This document shows, one piece after another, positions 9,118-16,793 of a stretch of DNA of 40,302 bases. The stretch is taken from contig RXJG01000002.1 of NCBI GenBank assembly GCA_003963365.1, positions 384,817 through 425,118 of the forward strand, given 5' to 3'. This DNA is from Sphingobacteriales bacterium (GTDB lineage Bacteria; Bacteroidota; Bacteroidia; Chitinophagales; Chitinophagaceae). Positions within the stretch are counted from its first letter, which is position 1. Each line of letters opens with the position of its first letter. A model generated the notes under the pieces. That model was not told where the DNA came from. It saw only the letters and a list, made by a program, of their open reading frames with translations, and did not search any database. Both the position numbers and the translations under genes were made by a program.

Positions 9118-9882
9118 ATGAAACGAATTGTGAGTTTGATTTGTACGGTTGGGATATTTGTTTCAGCAATTGCCCAAACTTCACTTTGCATAACAACTGA
9201 TAAAACTACCAGTCTTGTTTTCCCTTTCGCTATTCGCCATGTGGACAGGGGTACAAGGGATGTATTGGTGCAACCAGTAAAAGAACTGCCTAACGTGTTG
9301 CTGGTAAAAGCTGGTGCAAAGGATTTTCCGGAAACTAATTTGAGTGTGATAACTGAAGATGGGAATGTTTATTCCTTTTTGGTTTGTTATAATTTCAATC
9401 CATCCGAATGGGTATATTATTTACCAGCAAATAAAAAAGCAACATTGGCTACTTACGCCAATGCTATTCTTGATAATACCAGAACCATTCACGGGATCAA
9501 CGATAAAGAGTGTGATATGCTTGCTATAATCAAAGGCATATACATAAAGTCAGATGTTGTGTATTACCAGCTTCAGTTAAAAAATGAAAGCCCGATAGAT
9601 TATGATATTGATTTGCTCCGCTTTTATATCACAGATAAGAGAAAAAGTAAACGCACTGCTGTACAGGAAAATGAATTGAAGCCACTTTACATTGCTGGTA
9701 ACATTTCACAAGTAAAAGCATTCAGCAATTCCGTTATAGTGATTGCCTTGGACAAGTTTACCATTCCCGATGCAAAATATCTGGCCGTTCAGGTGATGGA
9801 AAAGAATGGGGGCAGGCATTTTTTGCTGAAAGTTCATAACAATGACATTATGAAAGCAAGGGTGTTGCCTGATTTGAAATGA
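9118..9882 (+). CDS. traN: Conjugative transfer protein TraN (DUF4138, VirB9-like)
   Basis: TraN is the exported VirB9-like partner of TraM in the outer part of the channel. The 254-aa product has a signal peptide ending SAIAQT. The body has the family's hallmarks: KTTSLVFPFAIRHVDRGTRD near the start, then VKAGAKDFPETNLSVITEDG, and a C-terminal beta-rich half. The length is slightly short for the family, but no domain appears missing. The stop overlaps the next start as ATGA, so the following accessory gene is probably translated with the channel proteins. The traO, traP and traQ genes found after traN in Bacteroides elements are absent here. Confidence 0.92.
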   Translation: MKRIVSLICTVGIFVSAIAQTSLCITTDKTTSLVFPFAIRHVDRGTRDVLVQPVKELPNVLLVKAGAKDFPETNLSVITEDGNVYSFLVCYNFNPSEWVYYLPANKKATLATYANAILDNTRTIHGINDKECDMLAIIKGIYIKSDVVYYQLQLKNESPIDYDIDLLRFYITDKRKSKRTAVQENELKPLYIAGNISQVKAFSNSVIVIALDKFTIPDAKYLAVQVMEKNGGRHFLLKVHNNDIMKARVLPDLK

Positions 9883-11678
9883 AAAAAAATTCGTCATTAG
9901 AATATCAATTGAAAAAGCTTGGGTTTGCAGGCACATTAAGCCAGGTCAGGGACTATGCTAATGGCAATAATGACTCATTTGAGGCATACAAGTTTGTCAT
10001 AAGAAATAATGACCATCTGGCTTATACATTAAGTTTTGAGCAAAAAAACAATGAATGGAAATTAAAGGGGTATCATCTGATAAAAACTTCAATCGAAATT
10101 CCGGCACAAATGGTGCAAGACATTATCGTAAATGAACTGGAGCAACGATTTAAGAAAGCCGATAAGATTTACAATAATTACTATGCCGGGAAGGAAAGAA
10201 AAAACGACATACGGTTTCTTGAAAAATTAGAAGAGGATTTGTTTAAGGTTTATAACTCCGGTGAACAAGGTAAAAAAATTGCTTCGCTCCTGATGATTAA
10301 ATACTGGCCGGAAAGTGAATATGGTAAATATGTTCATGAAGGAAACAAGTTAAAGGCTAAATATGAAACCGAATTACGGATTGATGTTGCTAAAGGAGAA
10401 TTTGTTACTGCATCTGAGGCTTATAAACGATTAAAACAAATTGAAGTGCTGACGAAGGAACACGCCATATCTGATGAAGTGCTTGACCGGGTGAATCTTG
10501 CTTTATCAAAGGGCGAACACTTTATGGCGTACAACAACACTCTTTACTTTGTTGATAAGGATGATGTTTATTTTTTTAGAACCAGGGAAGAAGCAAATGA
10601 GTTTGCTGCAGCTAATATCAGCGACCATGATAATTTTTCTATTCTTCATTTCAACTCACTCAAGGACGTGTTGGAGAAGATTCCATACGGAGAAGCCCTC
10701 AGCCACCAATTAAAATCAGACCCGGACGCAAATGGCTTGTATAACAAAGATGGCAATGCGTTCTCTGACGCTTTAATAGAGCATATCGAATTACAGCAAT
10801 TATCATTATTCGATAAACAATTAAAAACAAGTATTATGAACAACGAAAATTTTCAGTATTTGACAGACAATATCAAATACATGGGCTTTGGTGAAACACT
10901 CAAAGCTGAGTTGGAGCGAAACATGAAAGAAGGCAAAGGAGAATTTCAAGTTCACTTCAAAGCAGAAATTAATAAGAAACCTTTTGAAGCGACACTCAAT
11001 TTCCGAAAGTCCGATTCTTCGGATATGTACTTCTTCAATAACTACAACGCTTCTTTAGAAAAGAGCAATGGCGAGAAAAATGAACAAACTTTTTACCTGA
11101 ATAAAGGAAAAGGGGTAACGGCAAAAGAGGCTTACAACCTGCTGGATGGCCGTGCTGTTCACAAAGACCTGGTAACAAAAGAAGGTCAGCCATATAAGGC
11201 ATGGATACAACTTGACTTTGAAAAGAAAGACAAGAACAACAATTTTGAAGTAAAACAGTTCCATGAAAATTATGGTTACGATTTGAAAGCGGCTGTTGAA
11301 AAATTTGCAGTGGCCGAATTGAATGACCCGGAGAAAACAAAAGCATTAATGCAATCTTTGGAAAAAGGAAATGTTCAATCAGTAACTATTGAGAAAGATG
11401 GCAGTAGCCACAAAATGTTCATGGAGGCAGATCCGCAATTCAAAAAGGTGACATTGTATGATTCTAACATGAAGATGGTTGCCAAAGAATCGCTTGATCA
11501 ATACAAAGCCGGTATTGATAAAGGCAGCAAAGAAATAAAGGAGGACATCGGCAACAATAAAAAAAAAGATTTGAAGCAGGGAGTAAAACCTGAAAAAGAA
11601 AAATTAGAAAAAAAGAACGGGCAAAGTCTACTGCCAAAAAAGAGAGAAAGCAGAGGTAAAGGTTTAGGGGTGTCTTAA
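9879..11678 (+). CDS. Large accessory protein with two copies of an LGF/EAY module
   Basis: This 599-aa soluble protein has no signal peptide or membrane span. I do not recognise it firmly; parts resemble DUF3945-type proteins carried by Bacteroidetes mobile elements. It contains an internal duplication. Copy 1 has KKLGFAGTL (residues 12-20), GKKIASLLMIKYW (131-143) and TASEAY (177-182). Copy 2 has KYMGFGETL (333-341) and GVTAKEAYNLL (412-422). The neighbouring gene carries a third copy. The last 60 residues are strongly basic and end LLPKKRESRGKGLGVS. It overlaps traN by four bases. Expression with the secretion genes and the basic tail make a transferred protein conceivable, which is inference. 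Confidence 0.8.
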   Translation: MKKNSSLEYQLKKLGFAGTLSQVRDYANGNNDSFEAYKFVIRNNDHLAYTLSFEQKNNEWKLKGYHLIKTSIEIPAQMVQDIIVNELEQRFKKADKIYNNYYAGKERKNDIRFLEKLEEDLFKVYNSGEQGKKIASLLMIKYWPESEYGKYVHEGNKLKAKYETELRIDVAKGEFVTASEAYKRLKQIEVLTKEHAISDEVLDRVNLALSKGEHFMAYNNTLYFVDKDDVYFFRTREEANEFAAANISDHDNFSILHFNSLKDVLEKIPYGEALSHQLKSDPDANGLYNKDGNAFSDALIEHIELQQLSLFDKQLKTSIMNNENFQYLTDNIKYMGFGETLKAELERNMKEGKGEFQVHFKAEINKKPFEATLNFRKSDSSDMYFFNNYNASLEKSNGEKNEQTFYLNKGKGVTAKEAYNLLDGRAVHKDLVTKEGQPYKAWIQLDFEKKDKNNNFEVKQFHENYGYDLKAAVEKFAVAELNDPEKTKALMQSLEKGNVQSVTIEKDGSSHKMFMEADPQFKKVTLYDSNMKMVAKESLDQYKAGIDKGSKEIKEDIGNNKKKDLKQGVKPEKEKLEKKNGQSLLPKKRESRGKGLGVS

Positions 11679-11718
11679 AGCATCCCTAAACTATTTTTCA
11701 ATCAGTCAACATTTTGAT

Positions 11719-12480
11719 ATGAATATTCAAAATATTACCGCATTAGCCGATCAACTACAATCGCTGGGATTTGATAATCTTGGAAACTTACTATTGAAAC
11801 GGATTTGTTTCAAACCTGAGAATTTTCTGTTGACCCATAAGATTGCAAAGGGAAAAGAGTTTTTGGATTTCCGTTTATATTTTGAAAAACAAAAGAAGAA
11901 TGAGGCTTATGTTTTAAGTTATTATGATGCAACCCTCCAACAGGAAAATACTTTGGATGAAGCGATGTTAGCCGGTGTTGATGTATCACAGCTCGAAAAC
12001 AAAATGGGATCAATAAACTGGAAGCAAATATTTAATCTTGATGAAAAAAAGAAATTCGATCAAAATGATAAATTAACATGGGAGGCAGAGGCAAAAGTTG
12101 AATCTGTTATTGAAACCCTGGCTGTCTTAGAGCAAGATGAACATGGCAAAGCTATTGCATCATCTCTCAAATTGAAGTATTGGAATGGGGCGTCGTTTTA
12201 TGAATTATTTGGTAGTATTAATCCGGTAAAAAATAAATCAGATGTTAGCCAACGGTTTTACTTTTCTGAAAACAGTATTGGAATATCCGTTGAAGAGGCT
12301 TATCGCTTTTTGCAAAATAAGTGGCTGGAAAAACAAATGCAGTTGAAAAGGAAACAGGCTGATACTACACCTGAAAGTGAAAATGATGAAACCAGTGAAA
12401 CAAATGGCAGCGGCTTGTTAAAAAAACGCAGATTAAATCAATCAGCAAAGGGTAAAAGAAATAAGATTAACCAGGATTAA
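11719..12480 (+). CDS. Accessory protein with a third copy of the LGF/EAY module
   Basis: This is a 253-aa soluble protein of unknown function. It aligns with the preceding gene through three landmarks in the same order: LQSLGFDNL (residues 13-21), GKAIASSLKLKYW (143-155) and ISVEEAYRFL (189-198). FYF at 180-182 matches FYL of the neighbour's second copy. The C-terminus is basic and ends in a GSGLLKKRRLNQSAKGK-like tail, echoing the neighbour's tail. It is a tandem paralogue, separated by 40 bases. Cytoplasmic location is inferred from the lack of export signals. Confidence 0.78.
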   Translation: MNIQNITALADQLQSLGFDNLGNLLLKRICFKPENFLLTHKIAKGKEFLDFRLYFEKQKKNEAYVLSYYDATLQQENTLDEAMLAGVDVSQLENKMGSINWKQIFNLDEKKKFDQNDKLTWEAEAKVESVIETLAVLEQDEHGKAIASSLKLKYWNGASFYELFGSINPVKNKSDVSQRFYFSENSIGISVEEAYRFLQNKWLEKQMQLKRKQADTTPESENDETSETNGSGLLKKRRLNQSAKGKRNKINQD

Positions 12481-12485
12481 TCAGT

Positions 12486-12779
12486 ATGGAATACTTCCCG
12501 CCATTAACAGATTTTTACCGGGCCATAGCCGATGATCCACGAATTGGAAGTACCCATATCAGTATTTATATGGCTCTGTTACATCAATGGAATTTGAATG
12601 GCGGGCATAATCCTGTAAAAATAGAAAGATCATGTATTATGAAAGCTGCAAAGATCAATGCCAGGCAGACCTATAATAAGTGCATTAATGAATTACAAGA
12701 TTACGGATACATTCGTTATGAACCGGCACCCAATGGCTCTGTGAACAGTAGGGTATTTTTAATTGAAAGAGAGAAATGA
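12486..12779 (+). CDS. Small winged-helix-like protein of the mobile element
   Basis: The product is 97 aa and appears to be a single DNA-binding-like domain. HISIYMALLHQWNLNGG resembles the first helices of winged-helix proteins of the replication-initiator or regulator type. MKAAKINARQTYNKCINELQDYGYI resembles a recognition helix followed by a wing. Similar short ORFs occur in Bacteroidetes conjugative elements. It starts five bases after the previous gene and stops 11 bases before the HTH gene. A regulatory or replication role is inference. Confidence 0.72.
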   Translation: MEYFPPLTDFYRAIADDPRIGSTHISIYMALLHQWNLNGGHNPVKIERSCIMKAAKINARQTYNKCINELQDYGYIRYEPAPNGSVNSRVFLIEREK

Positions 12780-12790
12780 AACAGTGAGTT

Positions 12791-13099
12791 ATGGCAGCAA
12801 ATTCGGCAGTACCAATTTTAATACCATTTGAGCCTGATGAATTCTGGTCTCAAATACGCTTGATTATACGTGAAGAAGTGGAGCGGAATCGAGTCACCAA
12901 AGCAACCACTGAAAATGTATTGGAAACCCCCGGCCTTACTGAAAAACCTTTGTTTAAAATTGAAGAGGTTTGCAGTCTGTTCAAAGTAACAAAACCTACC
13001 ATTTATGACTGGATTAAACATGGTAAATTGAAGCGGGTTAAAATCAGATCTCGGGTCTATTTTTTGGGTAGTGATATTCGGCAGTTGATGCAGGCGTAG
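12791..13099 (+). CDS. Excisionase-like helix-turn-helix protein
   Basis: This 102-aa protein has a C-terminal HTH_17/MerR-like domain: FKIEEVCSLFKVTKPTIYDW is the helix-turn-helix, then IKHGKLKRVKIRSRVYFLG forms the wing. The N-terminal half is acidic and probably helical (FWSQIRLIIREEVERN). Proteins of this size and fold serve as excisionases or directionality factors in Bacteroidetes conjugative transposons. It is the last gene before the element's right end and the tRNA, where an excisionase would plausibly act. A strong terminator follows ten bases after the stop. The alternative is a simple regulator. Confidence 0.8.
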   Translation: MAANSAVPILIPFEPDEFWSQIRLIIREEVERNRVTKATTENVLETPGLTEKPLFKIEEVCSLFKVTKPTIYDWIKHGKLKRVKIRSRVYFLGSDIRQLMQA

Positions 13100-13108
13100 A
13101 TGTAAGCA

Positions 13109-13133
13109 GGCAGCATGAATTGCTGCCTTTTTT
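13109..13133 (+). terminator. Rho-independent terminator ending the element's rightward operon
   Basis: A perfect seven-base stem GGCAGCA/TGCTGCC (13109-13115 with 13121-13127) with a five-base loop is followed by six T. It lies ten bases after the excisionase-like gene and should stop the long tra transcript before the tRNA. Confidence 0.9.
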
Positions 13134-13181
13134 GTGCATAAAGGATTTAGGTTTTTAAGGCCTTAGTTGCACTACGAAATG

Positions 13182-13189
13182 TATCTTTG
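13182..13189 (+). promoter_or_regulatory. Possible outward-facing promoter near the element's right end
   Basis: TATCTTTG matches the Bacteroidetes -7 box TAnnTTTG. I do not see a well-spaced -33 TTTG, so this is tentative. It would point out of the element toward the tRNA. Confidence 0.3.
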
Positions 13190-13259
13190 TAATGATAACG
13201 TATCAAGTTGTATAAAGTAAGATAATATCAGGTAAAGTTCTTCTCCAAAAATGGGTTTT

Positions 13260-13345
13260 AATAGACCCAAAAATAGACCTCCTCAAAATAAAAATCGCCT
13301 AAGATATTAATCTTAAGCGATTTGCAAAATAACAAAAGGTCTATT
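13260..13345. repeat. AATAGACC repeats, two direct and one inverted
   Basis: AATAGACC occurs at 13260-13267 and 13272-13279, exactly 12 bases apart, and as its reverse complement GGTCTATT at 13338-13345, three bases from the tRNA 3' end. The second and third copies can be extended to 11 bases (AAAATAGACCT with AGGTCTATTTT). They flank the hairpin at 13292-13323. Confidence 0.75.
13292..13323 (-). terminator. Probable terminator of tRNA-Asp (leftward)
   Basis: The arms 13292-13305 and 13310-13323 pair over 14 positions with one mismatch and a four-base loop. On the minus strand the stem is followed by a T-rich run (TTTTTATTTT), fitting a rho-independent terminator about 26 bases after the tRNA 3' end. 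Confidence 0.7.
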
Positions 13346-13348
13346 TTG

Positions 13349-13422
13349 CGGACCGGACGGGACTCGAACCCGCGACCTCCGCCGTGACAGGGCGGCATTC
13401 TAACCAACTGAACTACCGATCC
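13349..13422 (-). tRNA. tRNA-Asp (anticodon GTC)
   Basis: Read on the minus strand, a 74-base cloverleaf can be folded. The acceptor stem is GGATCGG with CCGGTCC (one G-T pair), the discriminator base is G, the anticodon loop is CTGTCAC with anticodon GTC, and the T arm contains GGTTCGAGTCC. CCA is not encoded. The gene is complete even though the conjugative element ends at its 3' side, as expected if integration restored the 3' end. Confidence 0.97.
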
Positions 13423-13465
13423 TTAAATGAGTTTTTACTAACAGGTACCTCATTTTTTGGGATGG

Positions 13466-13473
13466 CAAAGATA
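13466..13473 (-). promoter_or_regulatory. Candidate -7 box for tRNA-Asp
   Basis: On the minus strand this reads TATCTTTG, a full match to the Bacteroidetes -7 consensus TAnnTTTG, about 44 bases upstream of the tRNA. A TTTG lies 23 bases further upstream, slightly farther than usual for the -33 box. Confidence 0.45.
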
Positions 13474-13559
13474 AGGGGAAATCGCTTGAATTGAAACAAA
13501 TCTTTTTTAAAAATATTCAGCCTATCCCTTTAATTTTACACCCCTTATAACGACCAATT

Positions 13560-14537
13560 ATGCCATCTATCCAAAACAGACAATTTTTAGAATTTGAAAA
13601 GCCGATTAAGGACCTGTATGAGCAAATTGACCAGTTGCAGCAAACGGCTGAAAAAAATAAAATTGATTTATCCAACAGCATAAAAGAGCTGGAAGAAAGA
13701 GTTATTGAAAAAAGAAGAGAAATCACCACTCATCTCACCAGCTGGCAGAAAGTACAATTAAGCCGCCACCCCGACAGACCGTATACGCTAAAGTACATTC
13801 AAAAAATGTGTACTGATTTTACTGAATTACATGGCGACAGAAATGTGAGGGATGATAAAGCAATGGTGGGCGGTTTTGCTAACCTCGATGGACAAACAGT
13901 AATGATCATTGGTCAGCAAAAAGGTATTAATACCAAAATGCGCCAGTTGAGAAATTTTGGTATGGCCAATCCCGAGGGTTACCGTAAAGCGCTTCGCTTA
14001 ATGAAGCTGGCAGAAAAATTTAATAAACCCATCATTACATTAATTGATACTCCCGGTGCCTATCCCGGCCTGGAAGCTGAAGAAAGAGGACAGGGTGAAG
14101 CCATTGCCCGTAATATTTATGAAATGATGCGTTTGAAAGTGCCGGTTATTTGTGTAATTATTGGTGAAGGCGCCAGTGGCGGTGCGTTAGGTATTGGCGT
14201 GGGAGATAAAGTGTTTATGCTGGAGAATACCTGGTACACTGTTATTTCACCTGAAAGTTGTTCGTCTATTTTATGGCGCAGCTGGGATATGAAAGAAAAA
14301 GCAGCGGAAGAATTAAAACTCACTGCTGATAAAATGTATGAGTTTGGCCTGGTAGATGGAATTATACCTGAACCGTTAGGCGGAACACATTGGAATTATG
14401 ATGAAGCAGGCACATTATTAAAACAATATTTATTACCGGTACTGGAAGAGCTGAAGAAGATGGATCCTGAAGAAAGAGTAAATAAACGTATTGAGAAGTT
14501 TTGTAAAATGGGTTTTTGGGATGAATTGCCTGAATAG
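13560..14537 (+). CDS. accA: Acetyl-CoA carboxylase carboxyltransferase subunit alpha
   Basis: AccA with AccD transfers the carboxyl group from biotin carboxyl carrier protein to acetyl-CoA, giving malonyl-CoA for fatty-acid synthesis in the cytoplasm. The 325-aa product has the usual length and full family pattern: a helical N-terminus ([16 protein letters not shown]), then [38 protein letters not shown] and [15 protein letters not shown], where the glycines stabilise the oxyanion site. The ATG at 13560 gives the expected start. It diverges from the tRNA gene on its left and precedes dapA. No defect is seen. Confidence 0.98.
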   Translation: MPSIQNRQFLEFEKPIKDLYEQIDQLQQTAEKNKIDLSNSIKELEERVIEKRREITTHLTSWQKVQLSRHPDRPYTLKYIQKMCTDFTELHGDRNVRDDKAMVGGFANLDGQTVMIIGQQKGINTKMRQLRNFGMANPEGYRKALRLMKLAEKFNKPIITLIDTPGAYPGLEAEERGQGEAIARNIYEMMRLKVPVICVIIGEGASGGALGIGVGDKVFMLENTWYTVISPESCSSILWRSWDMKEKAAEELKLTADKMYEFGLVDGIIPEPLGGTHWNYDEAGTLLKQYLLPVLEELKKMDPEERVNKRIEKFCKMGFWDELPE

Positions 14538-14565
14538 TTGCTGGTTGCCCGTTACTTGTTGCTGG
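14538..14565. repeat. Seven-base degenerate tandem words in the accA-dapA spacer
   Basis: Four consecutive seven-base units begin right after the accA stop. The first (14538) and fourth (14559) are identical, TTGCTGG; the two between them (14545 and 14552) are TTGCCCG and TTACTTG. The same kind of word occurs in spacers at 32861 and 34972. Confidence 0.7.
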
Positions 14566-14598
14566 TTTTTATTTGTCAATATCTTTTATAAAAATTAA

Positions 14599-15489
14599 AT
14601 GTCGTTAAGAGAGAAATTTACCGGAACAGGAGTTGCCATTGCCACTCCTTTTGATGCGCAGGGAAATATTGATTATCCCGCCTTTGAAAAATTAATCAAT
14701 CACATCATTAATGGTAAGTGCGAATATATTGTTGTATTAGGTACAACAGGGGAGAGTGCCACTATTCACGGTAAAGAAAAGCAGGAAGTATTTTCATTTG
14801 TAAAAAAAGTTAACCAGGGCCGGGTATCATTAATTGCGGGTATTGGTGGTAATGACACAAAGGAAGTATTAAAAGGATTCAAAGAATTTGATTTAGCGGG
14901 GTACGATGCCATCCTGGTGGTAAGTCCTTATTACAACAAACCTAACCAGGAGGGATTATTTCAGCATTATAAAGTTTTAAATGATAACACACCGCTGCCT
15001 GTAATGATGTACAATGTGCCGGGCAGAACAGGACAAAATGTAAGTGCAGAAACCACCGTTCGTATTGCGAATGAATGCAAAAATATTTTTGCTACGAAAG
15101 AAGCCTGTGGCAATTTTGATCAGTTTCATTATATCATTAAAAATAAACCGGCAGATTTTATGGTCATCAGCGGAGATGACGGTATTGCATTGCCAATGAT
15201 TGCAGTGGGGGCAGAAGGAGTTGTATCTGTTGTCGCCAATGCTTACCCCAAAGGTTTTTCTGAAATGATTCGCCTGGCATTAAAAGGTGATTATGCGGCC
15301 GCCAGGAAATTACATTATCAATATACAGACATCATCAACTCATTGTTTGCAGAGGGCAGCCCTTCCGGATTGAAAGCTTATTTAAGTGAAATGGGAATTG
15401 GCGGAAACTATTTCCGCATGCCGGTATGGCCGGTAAGTGAAAAGCATCATGCAAAAATTAAAGAGCTGATGAAAACGGTGAGTGAATAA
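14599..15489 (+). CDS. dapA: 4-hydroxy-tetrahydrodipicolinate synthase
   Basis: DapA condenses pyruvate with aspartate semialdehyde, the first committed step to diaminopimelate and lysine. The 296-aa product matches the TIM-barrel family. GTTGESAT lies near the N-terminal active-site loop, YNVPGRTG carries the catalytic tyrosine (residue 138), and the Schiff-base lysine is at residue 167 in ATKEACGN. The start ATG 14599 gives the standard N-terminus GTGVAIATPF. A strong terminator follows, so it may form a short unit with accA. Confidence 0.97.
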   Translation: MSLREKFTGTGVAIATPFDAQGNIDYPAFEKLINHIINGKCEYIVVLGTTGESATIHGKEKQEVFSFVKKVNQGRVSLIAGIGGNDTKEVLKGFKEFDLAGYDAILVVSPYYNKPNQEGLFQHYKVLNDNTPLPVMMYNVPGRTGQNVSAETTVRIANECKNIFATKEACGNFDQFHYIIKNKPADFMVISGDDGIALPMIAVGAEGVVSVVANAYPKGFSEMIRLALKGDYAAARKLHYQYTDIINSLFAEGSPSGLKAYLSEMGIGGNYFRMPVWPVSEKHHAKIKELMKTVSE

Positions 15490-15512
15490 ATTCTCATAAA
15501 ATATTTTCAAAG

Positions 15513-15540
15513 AAAGTCTTGCTTGTGGCGGGACTTTTTT
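15513..15540 (+). terminator. Rho-independent terminator after dapA
   Basis: The arms AAAGTCTTGC (15513-15522) and GCGGGACTTT (15528-15537) pair over ten positions including two G-T pairs, with a five-base loop, ending in a run of T. Confidence 0.85.
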
Positions 15541-15553
15541 AGTTTTAGACATT

Positions 15554-15592
15554 AACCGTCTGCATCCCGCCATAAGCGGGAGTCTGCCGGTT
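15554..15592. repeat. Compound palindrome with TCCCGC/GCGGGA core
   Basis: The inner stem TCCCGC (15565-15570) pairs with GCGGGA (15576-15581). The outer stem AACCG (15554-15558) pairs with CGGTT (15588-15592). Between them are six-base stretches that both contain TCTGC in the same orientation, so they form an internal loop. It sits just after the dapA terminator and resembles a dispersed REP-like hairpin; related cores occur at 28365 and 34033. Confidence 0.6.
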
Positions 15593-15611
15593 TTAATAAG
15601 ATGCTTGAATT

Positions 15612-16793
15612 ATGAAAAATCCATTGCTTGTATTATTGTTACTGTTATTAAGTGTTGTATCATTTTCGCAATACAGGGTAAGAATCATTGTAAACGCACC
15701 GGCCAGCAAACAGGAGTCTCTTTTTATTGCCGGAAATTTTAATAACTGGAATCCTTCGGATGAAGATTATCTGTTTACAAAAAACAGTACAGGTCAATAC
15801 GAACTTACAATTAATGAAACCCCAGCTGGTACGTATCAATTTAAATTTACCCATGGCAGCTGGAATAATGTAGAATGTAATAAAGACGGAAAGGATATTG
15901 AGAACCGCTCAGTTACCATTTTGTCTGATACAACATTTGAATATGTTGTTGCTGCATGGAAAGATGATTTTACCTCTACGGCAATACTGCATACGGCCTC
16001 TTCTCATGTAAAAATAATAGATACTGCTTTTGCCATTCCCCAATTAAACCGTACAAGACGAATATGGATTTATTTGCCCGAAGGATATGAAAAATCGAAA
16101 ACAAGATATCCTGTTTTGTATTTGCAGGATGCACAAAATGTTTTTGATGCTGCTACTTCTTTTGCCGGTGAATGGGGTGTTGATGAAACATTAGACAGTT
16201 TAATTAGGAAAGGGACAAGGGCATGTATTGTAGTAGGTATTGATAATGGTGGTGATAAAAGGCTGAGTGAATATTCTCCGTATGATTTTGAATTGAAGGG
16301 GAATGGAAATTCTCCCTTGTCTGTAAAAGGAGAAGGAGACGCTTATGTTGATTTTTTAGCTAATACACTCAAACCTTACATTGACAAAAACTATCGTACC
16401 CGCAAAGAAAAAGAATCAACAATGATTGCCGGCAGTTCTATGGGTGGATTGATTTCCTACTATGCGGTGATGAAATATCCTGAGGTGTTTGGCGAAGCTG
16501 GTGTGTTTTCTCCATCCTTCTGGGTTGTTCCGGAATTTGATCAGTTCGTAAAAGAATCAATTAAAAAGGTAAAAGCAAAGATTTTCTTTTATGCCGGTGA
16601 ACAGGAAGGTGAGTCAATGGTATCACTGATGGATAGTGTAGCAGATAAATTAGGCTCGTCAACACCCAGCATTATTTATAAAGTAGTAGATCCCAAAGGA
16701 AAACATAATGAACCCACCTGGCGCAGATGGTTTCCTGAATTTTATCAATGGATTATTGGGGAAGGGTATGATGGGAAGATAAAGGCGGAGTGA
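15612..16793 (+). CDS. Secreted esterase, alpha/beta-hydrolase with N-terminal CBM48-like domain
   Basis: The 393-aa product has a signal peptide ending VVSFSQ. Residues about 20-110 form an immunoglobulin-like glycan-binding fold of the CBM48/E-set kind (LFIAGNFNNWNPSDEDY, TPAGTYQFKF). Residues about 130-385 are a putative esterase of the esterase D/IroE type, with RRIWIYLPEGYE, PVLYLQDAQN and the nucleophile elbow AGSSMGG. A likely catalytic histidine is in KGKHNEPTWRRWFPEFY. Related proteins cleave feruloyl, acetyl or siderophore esters; the substrate here cannot be told. The stop abuts the stop of rnz on the other strand with no gap. Confidence 0.87.
   Translation: MKNPLLVLLLLLLSVVSFSQYRVRIIVNAPASKQESLFIAGNFNNWNPSDEDYLFTKNSTGQYELTINETPAGTYQFKFTHGSWNNVECNKDGKDIENRSVTILSDTTFEYVVAAWKDDFTSTAILHTASSHVKIIDTAFAIPQLNRTRRIWIYLPEGYEKSKTRYPVLYLQDAQNVFDAATSFAGEWGVDETLDSLIRKGTRACIVVGIDNGGDKRLSEYSPYDFELKGNGNSPLSVKGEGDAYVDFLANTLKPYIDKNYRTRKEKESTMIAGSSMGGLISYYAVMKYPEVFGEAGVFSPSFWVVPEFDQFVKESIKKVKAKIFFYAGEQEGESMVSLMDSVADKLGSSTPSIIYKVVDPKGKHNEPTWRRWFPEFYQWIIGEGYDGKIKAE

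Larger units (their letters stand above)
1..13348 (+). mobile_element. Right-hand part of a Bacteroidetes-type integrative conjugative element
   Basis: A run of co-directional genes matches the conserved order of Bacteroidetes conjugative transposons: traF, traG, traI, traJ, traK, traL-like, traM, traN. It is followed by accessory ORFs and an excisionase-like HTH gene, and stops at the 3' end of an intact tRNA-Asp gene, beyond which ordinary housekeeping genes begin. tRNA 3' ends are common targets of tyrosine integrases, so I place the right boundary at about 13348. The left end, integrase, relaxase and coupling protein are outside the window. The boundary is inferred; the second attachment repeat cannot be seen. 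Confidence 0.8.
13134..13348. other. Candidate element end and attachment region
   Basis: There is no gene here. The stretch holds a 10-base palindrome TAAGGCCTTA (13156-13165), a promoter-like box at 13182, two direct copies of AATAGACC at 13260 and 13272, an inverted copy at 13338-13345 just before the tRNA, and a long hairpin at 13292-13323. Short repeats beside a tRNA 3' end are what one expects for integrase arm sites or excisionase sites. The exact attachment core cannot be set without the other end of the element. Confidence 0.5.
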
